From: Clostridiales bacterium
GTDB taxonomy: Bacteria > Bacillota_A > Clostridia > Christensenellales > Aristaeellaceae
Assembly (NCBI GenBank): GCA_012514855.1
Contig: JAAYZL010000180.1
Coordinates: 1 to 14,715, forward strand
Reading direction: 5' to 3'
DNA length: 14,715 nt
Part shown: in pieces, positions 6,967-13,161 of the stretch
How the letters are laid out: each line of letters starts with the position of its first letter
How positions within the stretch are numbered: the stretch's first letter is position 1
Program-made: the position numbers and the translations under genes
Notes under the pieces: generated by a model
What the model saw: only the letters and a program-made list of their open reading frames with translations
What the model was told of the DNA's origin: nothing
Database searches by the model: none

Positions 6967-7802
6967 GCGAGACCGTGCTTCGGCTGAGGGACGTGACGAT
7001 GCAGTTCGGCGGCGTCGTCGCGGTCAACAATCTGACGATGGAGGTCCATAGCGGCGAGATCGTCGCTTTGATCGGGCCGAACGGCGCCGGAAAGACGACC
7101 GCGTTCAACTGCGTGACCGGCGTCTACGAGCCGACGAACGGCGAGGTCTGGTTCGGAAACACGCTGATCGCGTCGAACCACCCGTCCGGCAAGATGAAGA
7201 AGCTCTACGCGGCGGAGAACGCCGGAAAATACGACAAGGTCGTCAGGATCACGCCCGACCGCATCACGAAGATGGGCATCGCGCGCACGTTTCAGAACAT
7301 CCGCCTGTTCAAGACGCAGACGGTGTTCGAAAACGTGCTGATCGCGACGCATCTCAGAAAGACCAGCAACCTGTTCTCGGCGACGTTCCGCGCAAACGCG
7401 AAAGAGGAAAAGAGGATGCGCGAGGAGGCTCTCCGGCTCCTGGACGTCGTGGGGCTCCTGAGCGTCCGGGACGAAAAGGCGACGTCTCTCCCCTACGGCA
7501 AGCAGCGGCGCCTCGAGATCGCGCGCGCGCTCGCGACCGGGCCGAGCCTCCTGCTGCTCGACGAGCCCGCCGCCGGCATGAACCCGCAGGAGACCGACGA
7601 CCTCGGGCACTTCATCCGCCGGATCAAGGACGAGTTCCATCTGACGGTGTTCATGATCGAGCACCACATGAACCTCGTCATGGACATTTCGGACAGAATC
7701 TACGTGATCGACTTCGGGAAGCTGATCGCCGAAGGCACGCCCGCCGAGGTGCAGGACAACCCGGAGGTCATTCAGGCGTATCTGGGGGTGGACGAGGAAT
7801 GA
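6963..7802 (+). CDS. livG: Branched-chain amino acid ABC transporter ATP-binding protein LivG
   Basis: This cytoplasmic ATPase pairs with LivF and drives the LivHM channel. It has 279 aa. Walker A is GPNGAGKTT (38-46), the Q-loop is at RTFQNIRLF (108-116, Gln111), the LivG-type signature is LPYGKQRRLEIARAL (176-190), Walker B is LLLLDEPAAG (196-205) and the H-loop is His234. The ATG at 6963 has AAAGGAGG at 6948-6955, within the end of livM. Compared with the roughly 255-aa E. coli protein it carries about 25 extra, charged residues (near 71-96) between Walker A and the Q-loop. The gene overlaps both neighbours by 4 bp. Confidence 0.94.
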   Translation: MSETVLRLRDVTMQFGGVVAVNNLTMEVHSGEIVALIGPNGAGKTTAFNCVTGVYEPTNGEVWFGNTLIASNHPSGKMKKLYAAENAGKYDKVVRITPDRITKMGIARTFQNIRLFKTQTVFENVLIATHLRKTSNLFSATFRANAKEEKRMREEALRLLDVVGLLSVRDEKATSLPYGKQRRLEIARALATGPSLLLLDEPAAGMNPQETDDLGHFIRRIKDEFHLTVFMIEHHMNLVMDISDRIYVIDFGKLIAEGTPAEVQDNPEVIQAYLGVDEE

Positions 7803-8524
7803 GCCTTCTGAAAGTGACCGACCTGAAGGTCAGCTACGGCGGCATCGAGGCGCTCAAGGGCATCTCGTTCGCGGTCGAGGAGGGGCAGATCGTGACCCTG
7901 ATCGGCGCGAACGGCGCGGGAAAATCGACGACGCTGCGCTCGATCAGCGGCATCGTGCCGATCCGCTCCGGCAAGATCGAGTTTGGCGGCGAGGACATCA
8001 CCGGCAGGGACCCGCAGAAGATCGTCGCCAGGGGCATCGCGCTCGTTCCCGAGGGGCGGCGGGTGTTTTCGAACCTGACGGTGCTCGAAAACCTCAAGAT
8101 CGGCGCGTATCTGCGCACCGACGAGGCCGCGATCGCCCGCGACAGCGCGCACGTGTTCGAGGTGTTCCCCCGGCTCAAGGAGCGCCACTGGCAGATGGCC
8201 GGCACGCTCTCCGGCGGCGAGCAGCAGATGCTGGCCGTCGGCCGCGCGATGATGGCGAGGCCCAAGCTGATGATGATGGACGAGCCGTCGCTCGGGCTCG
8301 CGCCGCTCGTCGTGCGCGACATCTTCCAGATCATCCGGCAGTTGAGCGACGAGGGGATCACGATCCTTTTGATCGAGCAGAACGCGAACGCGGCGCTGCG
8401 CTGCGCGAACTACGGGTACGTTCTCGAGACCGGCTCGATCGCGCTCTCCGGCGAGGGAGCGGTGCTCTTGGAAAACCCCAGAGTCCGCGACGCGTACCTG
8501 GGAGAGGCCAAGCACAAGAAGTAA
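7799..8524 (+). CDS. livF: Branched-chain amino acid ABC transporter ATP-binding protein LivF
   Basis: This is the second cytoplasmic ATPase of the Liv importer, 241 aa (family about 235). Walker A is GANGAGKST (36-44), followed by VPEGRRVFSNLTV (83-95, a LivF hallmark), signature LSGGEQQ (137-143), Walker B LMMMDEPS (157-164), the D-loop LGLAP, and IEQN (192-195) in place of the usual H-loop histidine, which is normal for LivF. It overlaps livG by ATGA. An intrinsic terminator lies 110 bp downstream, so it is the last gene of livKHMGF. Confidence 0.95.
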   Translation: MSLLKVTDLKVSYGGIEALKGISFAVEEGQIVTLIGANGAGKSTTLRSISGIVPIRSGKIEFGGEDITGRDPQKIVARGIALVPEGRRVFSNLTVLENLKIGAYLRTDEAAIARDSAHVFEVFPRLKERHWQMAGTLSGGEQQMLAVGRAMMARPKLMMMDEPSLGLAPLVVRDIFQIIRQLSDEGITILLIEQNANAALRCANYGYVLETGSIALSGEGAVLLENPRVRDAYLGEAKHKK

Positions 8525-8634
8525 AGCGCAGGGATTGCAGGGGCCGGGGGGCTCCCGAGGCCGTCGCGCGCCGAAAGGCGGAGTTCTTCGACGCGCCGGC
8601 CCGTCGGCAAACACCGCTCCTCCCTTGGGGATGG

Positions 8635-8662
8635 ATGAAGGGGTCGAAGCCCCTTCATTTTT
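8635..8662 (+). terminator. Intrinsic terminator of the liv operon
   Basis: The stem ATGAAGGGG/CCCCTTCAT (8635-8643 with 8650-8658) has a 6-nt loop and is followed directly by a T-run (8658-8662). The gap 8525-8856 holds this terminator and the next promoter. The part before it (8525-8634) is GC-rich with imperfect hairpins and no credible gene. Confidence 0.88.
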
Positions 8663-8716
8663 CATCCGCAGGCGCGGCATGTGCGCCGCCGGGGAGCGCG
8701 GCATGCCCGCGCTTCC

Positions 8717-8745
8717 TTGACATTTTCTGGAATACCGCCTATAAT
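8717..8745 (+). promoter_or_regulatory. Consensus sigma-A promoter of the deacetylase gene
   Basis: A perfect TTGACA (8717-8722), a 17-bp spacer and a perfect TATAAT (8740-8745). Transcription should start near 8752, giving a leader of about 105 nt. This is the closest match to consensus in the window and suggests strong constitutive expression. Confidence 0.9.
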
Positions 8746-8856
8746 CTGCGTAGAAACGCCCCGGCTGACAATGTTTGGCGGGCGGAACCCCTGCCGTCCA
8801 TAAACCGTCCAAGGGGGAGACATGGCGCGGGAAGCGCCGGGAATCGAGGGGAGCGC

Positions 8857-10302
8857 ATGGCTGACAGCAGAGACGCGCGGAGGGGAGTACCCCCCCGGAG
8901 GATGTACGGAGGCCCCCGGATGTCCTTCGGGCACCCGCCGCGGAAAAAGAGGCCCCCCGTCGGGCTGATATTGGTTCTCGCGGCGGTGCTCGTGATCGCC
9001 GCCGTCGCCGTTGCGCTGATCGTGAGCCGGAGGACGCCCGCGGCGGACGACCCGGCCGTGCCCGCCGTCGCGGAACTCCCCGCGATCGGGCTGGCGGCGC
9101 GCCTCGAGGCGACCCCGCCCGCGGACCCGTCGGAGGCGCCGGGGCAGCTCTTCTCCGAGGAATTCGGCGAGGACGCGCCCATAGACGGCGGCGAAGAGGG
9201 GGACGAGGACATCGCCGACGACGGCTACCGCGAGGACGAGGTCGTCGGCACGCGCCCGACCGCCGCGCCGGGCGGGTATCTTCCGATCTTCTCGAAGGCC
9301 AAGACCGAGGAGAAGATCATCGCGATCACGGTCGACGACTGCAACCAGACGGCGAACCTCGACCGCATCGTCGACTGCGCGGCCTCGAACGGCGCGAAGC
9401 TGACGATCTTCCCGATCGGCAAGAACCTCAAGCGCGAGGGGCTGCAGGAGGTCGTCCGCAAGGCGCATTCGCTCGGCATGGAGCTCGAAAACCACTCGTA
9501 CAGCCACTCGAAGTTCTACACGCTCTCCGCCGAGGAGATGGCCGACGAGATCTACGACCAGAACAGCGCCGTCAGCTACGTGCTCGGCGTCAACTACCAG
9601 ATGCACTTCATGCGCACGCGCGGCGGCGACAACCGGCGCGACCTGCGCACGCACCAATATATCGAAAAGCTCGGCTACTACGGCATGGCGCACTGGACGA
9701 TGAGCGGCTCGAGCACCGGCATCAACAAGCTCAAGTCGACCGTCGCGCCGGGGAACATCTACCTGTTCCACACGACCGACAACGACCTTTCGAAGCTGCT
9801 GGAGTTCATCCCGTACGCGCGGGAGCAGGGATACCGGATGGTGACGCTCAACGAGATGTTCGGCTATCCCGAAAACGAGGAAACCCCGATCACGACGCCG
9901 GTCCCGGAGCTCGAGAGGCCCGCGCCCGACCCGTATGTGTACGCGTTCAAGCCGCTCAAGGGCGGCGACTACCTGTGGGACGTGCACCTGTTGCAACAGC
10001 GCCTGGTCGAGCTCGGCTGGCTCAAGGGCAAGCCCGACGGCGAGTACGGCAGGGGCACGATCACGGCGGTCGGCTATTTCCAGCTCGCCGTCGGCATCAA
10101 GGCGGACGGGAAGGCCTCGCCCGAGACGCAGGAAAGGCTGTTTGCCGAAAATGCGCCCCGGAGCCTCGACGGGAAGAAGCCGGTCGGCGGCAAGATGACC
10201 GAGCCGCCCCTGGCGACCATCGACCCGAACGCGCCGATCGCGACCACCGCGCCGCGCGCGACGCAGAAGCCGGTGGAGATCGATATGTCGGTGTTCGACT
10301 GA
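8857..10302 (+). CDS. Membrane-anchored CE4-type polysaccharide deacetylase with peptidoglycan-binding domain
   Basis: This 481-aa cell-surface protein probably removes acetyl groups from peptidoglycan sugars. A basic cytoplasmic N-terminus precedes one membrane segment (about 35-56), then a Pro/Ala-rich and strongly acidic linker (60-130). The NodB-like domain (about 152-335) has motif 1 VDDC (159-162), metal-binding HSYSH (213-217), RTRGG (253-257), a Trp in AHWTMSG (278-284) and LFH (303-305). A C-terminal peptidoglycan-binding repeat (about 366-430, LQQRLVELGWLKGKPDGEYG) and a Thr/Pro-rich tail follow. Motif 1 is usually FDDG and motif 3 RxPxG, so the active site is variant. The ATG at 8857 is preferred because the consensus promoter lies inside any longer frame and GAGGGGAG precedes it. 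It is the first gene after its own promoter. Confidence 0.87.
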   Translation: MADSRDARRGVPPRRMYGGPRMSFGHPPRKKRPPVGLILVLAAVLVIAAVAVALIVSRRTPAADDPAVPAVAELPAIGLAARLEATPPADPSEAPGQLFSEEFGEDAPIDGGEEGDEDIADDGYREDEVVGTRPTAAPGGYLPIFSKAKTEEKIIAITVDDCNQTANLDRIVDCAASNGAKLTIFPIGKNLKREGLQEVVRKAHSLGMELENHSYSHSKFYTLSAEEMADEIYDQNSAVSYVLGVNYQMHFMRTRGGDNRRDLRTHQYIEKLGYYGMAHWTMSGSSTGINKLKSTVAPGNIYLFHTTDNDLSKLLEFIPYAREQGYRMVTLNEMFGYPENEETPITTPVPELERPAPDPYVYAFKPLKGGDYLWDVHLLQQRLVELGWLKGKPDGEYGRGTITAVGYFQLAVGIKADGKASPETQERLFAENAPRSLDGKKPVGGKMTEPPLATIDPNAPIATTAPRATQKPVEIDMSVFD

Positions 10303-10344
10303 AATGAAGCGGCGACATAGCGTGCTAAGCAGAGGGGTGACGAA

Positions 10345-10818
10345 ATGAGGTATGTTAAAACCGTTGCTATTGTTATAGCCATTGCTATTGCGCTGGGTAT
10401 TTTGGGAATTTCCGCAGGCTGCGTGCCATTGGATGACGCAAAGGACGAGGGGAATATTGAATACAGAACGGATATACTCCCAATTAGGAATCGCTTCCCC
10501 GATCTGCCGGAGTTTACAACATGCTACTGGAAGGCGGATATGATAGGCCACATTTATTTTGGTCCGACCAGTTACTGGATGCGAGGATTCGTATGTCTTG
10601 ATGAAAAAGAGTTCCAACAGGTTTTGGCGGATTATGTCTGGAAGGAAGAAAGTATCGTATTTCCAACGGGAATTGATCCAAGCATCACAGGCAAGAGTAA
10701 TTTTCGTTGGCATTCGAATGCCGAATTTGAATCGCTGATTTTGCAACAGAATTTTGTTGGAATCGTTCTGCTTGACGTCAATAATGGGATTCTCTACTTC
10801 AGCGTAGAAAACATGTAG
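10345..10818 (+). CDS. Small AT-rich lipoprotein of unknown function
   Basis: This is a 157-aa secreted lipoprotein. The signal peptide runs MRYVKTVAIVIAIAIALGILG and ends in the lipobox ISAGC, with Cys26 as the lipidation site. The mature part has no motif I recognise. It is rich in aromatic residues (W62, Y71, F72, W78, F82, W99, F106, W122) and has a regular alpha/beta pattern. Codon and base use are much more AT-rich than in every neighbour, a sign of recent transfer. The ATG at 10345 follows a purine-rich AGAGGGG site. It is 42 bp after the deacetylase stop with no terminator between, so it is probably co-transcribed. Just downstream is the broken tail of another gene and then a shared terminator. 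Confidence 0.75.
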   Translation: MRYVKTVAIVIAIAIALGILGISAGCVPLDDAKDEGNIEYRTDILPIRNRFPDLPEFTTCYWKADMIGHIYFGPTSYWMRGFVCLDEKEFQQVLADYVWKEESIVFPTGIDPSITGKSNFRWHSNAEFESLILQQNFVGIVLLDVNNGILYFSVENM

Positions 10819-10832
10819 CCCCGATTGGATGC

Positions 10833-10901
10833 ATGATGATTTTTGGAACGTCTCCTGATATGACGGAATACGCGTTCGAGCTGACGCTGGTCGACGGCTG
10901 A
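10833..10901 (+). pseudogene. Remnant 3' end of an anti-sigma-like gene
   Basis: A short in-frame stretch ends ...TEYAFELTLVDG-stop. Its last 30 bp (10872-10901) match the last 30 bp of the membrane anti-sigma-like gene (12842-12871) at 28 positions, including the stop codon. That gene ends DGAFELALIDG. No ribosome binding site or upstream body exists. The sequence switches to AT-rich DNA at about 10860. This looks like the leftover tail of a paralogue whose body was lost or replaced. An alternative reading is a truncated mini-ORF starting at the ATGATG at 10833. Confidence 0.65.
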
Positions 10902-10925
10902 GCCGAACGATCGCCGGGAAGCATG

Positions 10926-10956
10926 CGGAGCCGGAACCGTCCGGCTCCGTTTTTTT
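10926..10956 (+). terminator. Intrinsic terminator after the gene remnant
   Basis: A 10-bp stem CGGAGCCGGA/TCCGGCTCCG (10926-10935 with 10940-10949) with loop ACCG and seven T (10950-10956). It is a textbook terminator, closing the deacetylase-lipoprotein transcript. Its core GGCCGGA/GCCGGA-ACC design resembles the terminator at 12894, consistent with a duplicated gene end. Confidence 0.9.
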
Positions 10957-10970
10957 GCATTAAATTTTCT

Positions 10971-10999
10971 CCGCGCGCAGCTTTTGGGGCTCCGCGCGG
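10971..10999 (+). other. GC-rich hairpin ahead of the ECF sigma gene
   Basis: CCGCGCG (10971-10977) pairs with CGCGCGG (10993-10999), with an inner AGC/GCT stem separated by a C-C mismatch. It lies about 12 nt before the sigma ribosome binding site (11011-11020) and could limit translation or readthrough. No convincing sigma-A promoter is visible between the upstream terminator and the gene. Confidence 0.45.
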
Positions 11000-11025
11000 T
11001 TGTTATGGGTGAAGGGGGTGAGCGG

Positions 11026-11517
11026 ATGGACGGCGGGCCGATGCAAACCGACGGGGATGTCCGCGAAGTCGTCGAGCGCTACGCCGAGATGATCTTCCGC
11101 CTGGCCTACGCGCGCACGCGCAACCGCATGGACGCGGAGGACATCTGCCAGGAGGTGATTTTGAAGCTCGTGTCGCGAAACCCGGCTTTTGCGGACGAAG
11201 AGCACCGAAAGGCGTGGCTGCTCCGCGCGGCGCTGAACCTGTCGGCCAATTTGTGGCGGAGCGCCAGGCGCAGATATGACGTGCCGCTCGACGGGGACAT
11301 TGTCTCGCGGGACGCGTGCATTTCCGAACTCGACGAGGCGCTCTCGGCGCTTCCGGGCAGGGACAGGGCGGTCATCCACCTCTTCTACTACGTGGGGATG
11401 ACCGCGGAGGAGATCGGCCGGGCGCTCCGGCGCAGGCCGTCGACCGTCCGGGCGCAGCTCACGCGCGCGCGGCGGAAACTGAGGGGCATCATGGAGGAGG
11501 GGAGCGCGGATGTTTAG
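11026..11517 (+). CDS. ECF-family RNA polymerase sigma factor
   Basis: This is a 163-aa alternative sigma factor of the extracytoplasmic-function type. Region 2 spans about 17-82, with the core-binding stretch YAEMIFRLAYARTRNRMDAEDICQEV and an arginine-rich part near RSARRRY (78-84). Region 4 spans about 101-157, with LPGRDRAVIHLFYYVGMTAEEIG and the recognition helix RRRPSTVRAQLTRARRKL. The ATG at 11026 is preferred to upstream in-frame ATGs because GAAGGGGGTG (11011-11020) gives good spacing. The gene overlaps the next gene by 8 bp, the usual coupling of a sigma factor with its membrane regulator. The signal it answers to is unknown. Its own promoter could be sigma-dependent and unlike the sigma-A type. 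Confidence 0.9.
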   Translation: MDGGPMQTDGDVREVVERYAEMIFRLAYARTRNRMDAEDICQEVILKLVSRNPAFADEEHRKAWLLRAALNLSANLWRSARRRYDVPLDGDIVSRDACISELDEALSALPGRDRAVIHLFYYVGMTAEEIGRALRRRPSTVRAQLTRARRKLRGIMEEGSADV

Positions 11518-12871
11518 GGAAGAATACGCGAAGTGGATCGAGCGCGCGCCGCTTTCGCCGGAATTTTCGGAAAAGCTCGCGCAAAGGGCCGTCGAAAGGC
11601 ATCGCTCGGCGCAGTCCGCCCGGCCCCGGAGGGCGGTCCTTGCGCTGGCGGTGATTTTGGCCGCGCTGCTGCTCGCGGGGGCGGCGCTCGCCGCGGCGAA
11701 GCTCGGCATGCTCGGGAGAATCCTTGAGGAGCACGGCGCGGACGAGGAGGCCGTCGCGCGCGTGCAGGACGTGGGGGTAGAGGGCGGCGGGGAGATTCTG
11801 CGCGCCGCGTTCGGGGACGCGATCTGGGAGGGGGACGACCTGTACGTTTCGTTCACGGCGTCGGTTCCGGACGACGGGAACACCTATCTGCTGGCGCTGA
11901 CGCCGCCGATGCGCGACGGAAAGATGGTGGACTTTTCGTCGGCGCTGTACCTGTACTACGATTTGCCGATCGTGTTCGCGCTTGGCGGGGACGGGCCGAC
12001 CGAGGTCAATCGGGTTCTGGACCTCTTTTCCGGCGACGCGGATCGGGAGGAACCGTTCGAGCTCGCGCTGGAGGCGGCGCTGTTTCGGACCGACAAGGAG
12101 GTCGTCGGCGTACCCTTCGATACATACCTTAAGCAAATCCTGAAGGAATACTCGTTCGGCGAGGGAAGAGGCGCATACGGCGTGCGGCTCCAGCCCGAGG
12201 ACGACGACCGGCTGTACTACACGACGCCCGAAGGCGAACAGTTCTCGGAGGCGGCGAGGGCGATCGACCTGGGAGACCGGTGGGATGTGGACGGGTACAT
12301 ACGGCGCAAAATGGCCGAATTCCGCGGAGTGGACCCGTCGAAACCCTCTCCCACCCGCCCGGCGCTCTTCATCGATCCCGAGGACGTGGTCGTCACATAC
12401 GACAATTTCCTGATCGGAGCGGAGATGCTCGAGGAATTGGGAATCGGCGAGAGGGTCGACGGCGCGAAGCTGCAGGCGGCGATCTATCCGGGCGACGGCG
12501 CGAAAAAGGTCGCAAAGGACGTGGAAATCGCGGGGAACGGGTTCACGGCGAGAATCACGTCCTTCGAGATGACGCATCTGGGGCTCAGGTTTTCGGCGGA
12601 GATCTACGGAAAGGACGGCGCGGCGTTTGACGGGCTGATGCCGGCGCTGCCCGACGGACGGCCGCTGTTTCCCTCCGGCCCGGAGTTCGGGGCCAGGTGT
12701 GGCGGATGCGTTTCCGGGGATGGCGCGTCGGGCATGAAATACGAATACGAGTACCGGGAAATCTTCCCGACGATCCCCGAAACAATGCTGCTGGTTCCCG
12801 TATGGTTCGACGGGGAGAACACGGAGCGTTGCGTGGACGGGGCGTTCGAGCTGGCGCTGATCGACGGCTGA
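11510..12871 (+). CDS. Single-pass membrane protein, probable anti-sigma factor
   Basis: This 453-aa protein is likely the regulator of the overlapping ECF sigma factor. A short cytoplasmic N-terminus (1-40, with LSPEFSEKLAQRAVERHR) precedes one membrane segment (about 41-63) and a large extracytoplasmic part of roughly 390 residues. That part is reminiscent of DUF4179-type anti-sigma proteins of Clostridia and Bacilli, a family call from memory. No HxxxCxxC zinc anti-sigma motif is seen. The outer domain carries acidic patches and two close cysteines (ARCGGC, near residue 400) plus a later cysteine. GGAGGAGGGG precedes the ATG at 11510, inside the sigma gene. A strong terminator follows. Its last 30 bp recur as the remnant at 10872-10901. 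Confidence 0.8.
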   Translation: MFREEYAKWIERAPLSPEFSEKLAQRAVERHRSAQSARPRRAVLALAVILAALLLAGAALAAAKLGMLGRILEEHGADEEAVARVQDVGVEGGGEILRAAFGDAIWEGDDLYVSFTASVPDDGNTYLLALTPPMRDGKMVDFSSALYLYYDLPIVFALGGDGPTEVNRVLDLFSGDADREEPFELALEAALFRTDKEVVGVPFDTYLKQILKEYSFGEGRGAYGVRLQPEDDDRLYYTTPEGEQFSEAARAIDLGDRWDVDGYIRRKMAEFRGVDPSKPSPTRPALFIDPEDVVVTYDNFLIGAEMLEELGIGERVDGAKLQAAIYPGDGAKKVAKDVEIAGNGFTARITSFEMTHLGLRFSAEIYGKDGAAFDGLMPALPDGRPLFPSGPEFGARCGGCVSGDGASGMKYEYEYREIFPTIPETMLLVPVWFDGENTERCVDGAFELALIDG

Positions 12872-12893
12872 ACCCTCCTTTCGACCACATTTC

Positions 12894-12927
12894 GCGGGGC
12901 CGGAACCCTCCGGCCCCGCACATTTTT
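12894..12927 (+). terminator. Intrinsic terminator of the sigma/anti-sigma operon
   Basis: A perfect 11-bp stem GCGGGGCCGGA/TCCGGCCCCGC (12894-12904 with 12909-12919), loop ACCC, then five T after a 3-nt gap (12923-12927). Confidence 0.88.
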
Positions 12928-12935
12928 CGCGTTTC

Positions 12936-12964
12936 TTGCATATTTGTTGGGTTTGTGGTATACT
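12936..12964 (+). promoter_or_regulatory. Promoter of the glycosyltransferase gene
   Basis: TTGCAT (12936-12941), a 17-bp spacer and TATACT (12959-12964). It starts directly after the previous terminator. The leader of about 190 nt to the ATG contains a foldback (13036-13107). Confidence 0.78.
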
Positions 12965-13035
12965 GGTGTATAGGGCAAGTGCCCGAAGGTCCCCGGTTTT
13001 CCCATTGTACGCGGGAGGAGATTTGCGTAAATCTG

Positions 13036-13107
13036 CACAAAAGCCCGAAGTCGCGTGATCGGGGAATGCCGCGGGGATGTCCGCGCGCCGCGCACGCGGC
13101 TTTTGTG
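13036..13107 (+). other. Foldback in the glycosyltransferase leader
   Basis: CACAAAAGCC (13036-13045) pairs with GGCTTTTGTG (13098-13107), and CGCGTG (13052-13057) can extend it with CACGCG (13093-13098, sharing one base). A competing stem GCCGCG/CGCGGC (13068-13073 with 13095-13100) is followed by TTTT. The two pairings are mutually exclusive, as in an attenuator. The evidence is sequence pairing only. Confidence 0.45.
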
Positions 13108-13161
13108 TACCCGCGCCGCATGTCGGCCCGGCGCACGACGACCGGAAAGGAGGCAGACCGC

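Noticed and set aside
8822..8968. 48-codon ORF upstream of and overlapping the deacetylase start in another frame, preceded by AAGGGGGA
   Set aside because: Spacing to the purine run is short, the product (Gly/Pro/Arg-rich) looks like random GC-rich sequence, and the real frame downstream is clear.
8662..10746. 694-codon minus-strand reading frame across the deacetylase and lipoprotein genes
   Set aside because: It is a GC-driven shadow with no start signal and no recognisable domains. The plus strand carries promoter, ribosome binding sites and domain motifs.
10933..10938. GGAACC, resembling an ECF-sigma -35 element, upstream of the sigma gene
   Set aside because: It is part of the terminator stem-loop, recurs in the terminator at 12902-12907, and no matching -10 was evident.
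13023..13058. 11-codon TTG-started leader peptide in the glycosyltransferase leader
   Set aside because: The AGGAG site is only 2 nt from the TTG and the peptide has no run of a regulatory amino acid.
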